Of a DNA stretch of 5,317 nucleotides, positions 4,521 to 5,317 are shown in pieces; the first letter of the stretch is position 1, and every line of letters starts with the position of its first letter. Origin of the DNA: an uncultured Bacteroidales bacterium (GTDB lineage Bacteria; Bacteroidota; Bacteroidia; Bacteroidales; UBA932). The notes beneath the pieces were generated by a model that did no database searches, was not told where the DNA came from, and was given only the letters and a program-made list of their open reading frames with translations. The stretch lies in NCBI GenBank assembly GCA_946415795.1, contig CAMKTW010000125.1:1-5317 (forward strand). The letters run 5' to 3'. Made by a program: the position numbers and the translations under genes.

Positions 4521-5317
4521 ATGATGGGAAAAACAATCGCAATAGTCAACCAGAAGGGTGGTGTGGGAAAGACGACCACTGCCGTCAATCTTGCCGCTTC
4601 TCTGGCTGTACTAAAGTCCAGAACCCTGCTTGTGGATGCCGACCCGCAGGCCAATGCCACCGCATATCTGGGCTTCGATTCCGATTCCGATGCCGGCAGG
4701 ACCCTTTATGAGGCGCTGAAAGGCGGGTGCCGGTTGGGCGAGACCATTCTGGATACATCCCTTGACCTTCTCAAGCTGGTCCCCTCGCACGTCGACCTGA
4801 TCGGGGTGGAGGTGGAACTGCTTAACCGCAACAGCCGTGAGACCGCCCTTCGAAAAACCCTGGAGGCGGTCAAGAGTGACTATGATTATATAATCATAGA
4901 CTGTTCCCCTTCGCTGGGCCTGCTTACAATCAATGCCCTCACGGCGGCAGATTCTGTGATTGTGCCTGTCCAGCCGGAGTATTTTGCGCTGGAGGGGCTG
5001 GGAAAACTGCTCAACACCATCAAGCTGGTCCAGACAAAGGTCAACCCTGAGCTGGAGATAGAGGGCTTCCTGTTCTCTATGTACGACAGCCGGCTCAAGC
5101 CGCACAACCAGGTTATAGAAGAGATCCGCGCACAATTCCCCCAGAAGGTATTCAAAACCATAATTTGCCGCAGTTCACAACTGGTAGAGGCTCCCTCCGC
5201 GGGCAAGCCGGTTATTGTTTACGATCCGGAATCGGTGGGCGCAGGCAACTTTATGAACCTTGCAGAAGAACTTGTCAACTTTAACGCTTACCCGGATGAA
5301 AAGGGCCCTGCTGATAG
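4521..5317 (+). CDS. parA: Chromosome partitioning ATPase ParA/Soj, 3' end runs off right edge
   Basis: There are 265 codons before the window ends with the frame open; the family is about 255-270 residues, so little is missing. It is a deviant Walker-A ATPase: KGGVGKTT (12-19, with signature lysine K12 and catalytic K17), DADPQAN (39-45), Walker B IIIDCSP (124-130) and the QPEYFALEGL segment that follows. ATP-bound ParA dimers coat the nucleoid non-specifically, and ParB-parS complexes trigger hydrolysis, moving origins apart. There is no N-terminal helix-turn-helix extension, so it is the chromosomal Soj type rather than a P1-type plasmid ParA that represses its own operon. The start is ATG 4521 or the adjacent ATG 4524 (MGKTIAIVNQKGG, the usual family N-terminus); the sequence does not decide between them. 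No SD is seen. parB is expected next, outside the window. Confidence 0.95.
   Translation, partial: MMGKTIAIVNQKGGVGKTTTAVNLAASLAVLKSRTLLVDADPQANATAYLGFDSDSDAGRTLYEALKGGCRLGETILDTSLDLLKLVPSHVDLIGVEVELLNRNSRETALRKTLEAVKSDYDYIIIDCSPSLGLLTINALTAADSVIVPVQPEYFALEGLGKLLNTIKLVQTKVNPELEIEGFLFSMYDSRLKPHNQVIEEIRAQFPQKVFKTIICRSSQLVEAPSAGKPVIVYDPESVGAGNFMNLAEELVNFNAYPDEKGPAD

Noticed and set aside
4611..5135. Open frame of 174 codons on the minus strand within parA
   Set aside because: It is antisense to a well-conserved ParA with all Walker motifs and has no promoter or start-site support.
1..5317. CRISPR array, tRNA or rRNA genes, insertion sequence
   Set aside because: No regularly spaced repeats, cloverleaf-like segments, ribosomal RNA signatures or transposase frames were seen on either strand.

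Overview
The window looks like a core chromosomal segment from a member of the Bacteroidota, most likely of the order Bacteroidales. The evidence is the set of promoters matching the Bacteroidetes consensus (TTTG, about 19 bp, then TAnnTTTG), the mostly missing Shine-Dalgarno (SD) sequences, the rpsU / tyrosine recombinase / hpf order, and a helix-hairpin-helix protein fused to an outer-membrane barrel. GC content is moderately high, so a Rikenellaceae-like genome is possible, but I cannot name a genus from this sequence.

Layout, left to right. The 5' end of rpsU (ribosomal protein bS21) lies on the minus strand and runs off the left edge. Diverging from it is a plus-strand pair: a XerC/XerD-family tyrosine recombinase and a short ribosome hibernation promoting factor (hpf), separated by one base. 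A strong intrinsic terminator follows hpf, but it sits inside the 3' coding end of the convergent lipoate-protein ligase gene lplA, whose stop codon is only 4 bp from the hpf stop. After the lplA start comes an intergenic region of about 250 bp. It holds the lplA promoter, a G/C-rich nested palindrome that looks like a REP-type element, and a perfect 13-bp inverted repeat. Next is a plus-strand gene for a secreted protein of about 608 residues with a ComEA-like helix-hairpin-helix domain and an outer-membrane beta-barrel. Last is parA (Soj-type chromosome partitioning ATPase) behind its own promoter, running off the right edge; parB would be expected next.

How the genes relate. rpsU and hpf both concern the small ribosomal subunit and share a divergent control region through the recombinase gene. 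The recombinase (dimer resolution) and ParA (segregation) are both chromosome-maintenance functions, but they are separate transcription units. lplA is an unrelated metabolic gene. The barrel protein has no assigned function.

No mobile element, CRISPR array, tRNA or rRNA was found. No complete new system is evident. The items most worth a second look are the ten-base SD of rpsU in a phylum that mostly ignores SDs, the terminator embedded in lplA, the HhH-barrel protein, and the two inverted-repeat structures upstream of it.
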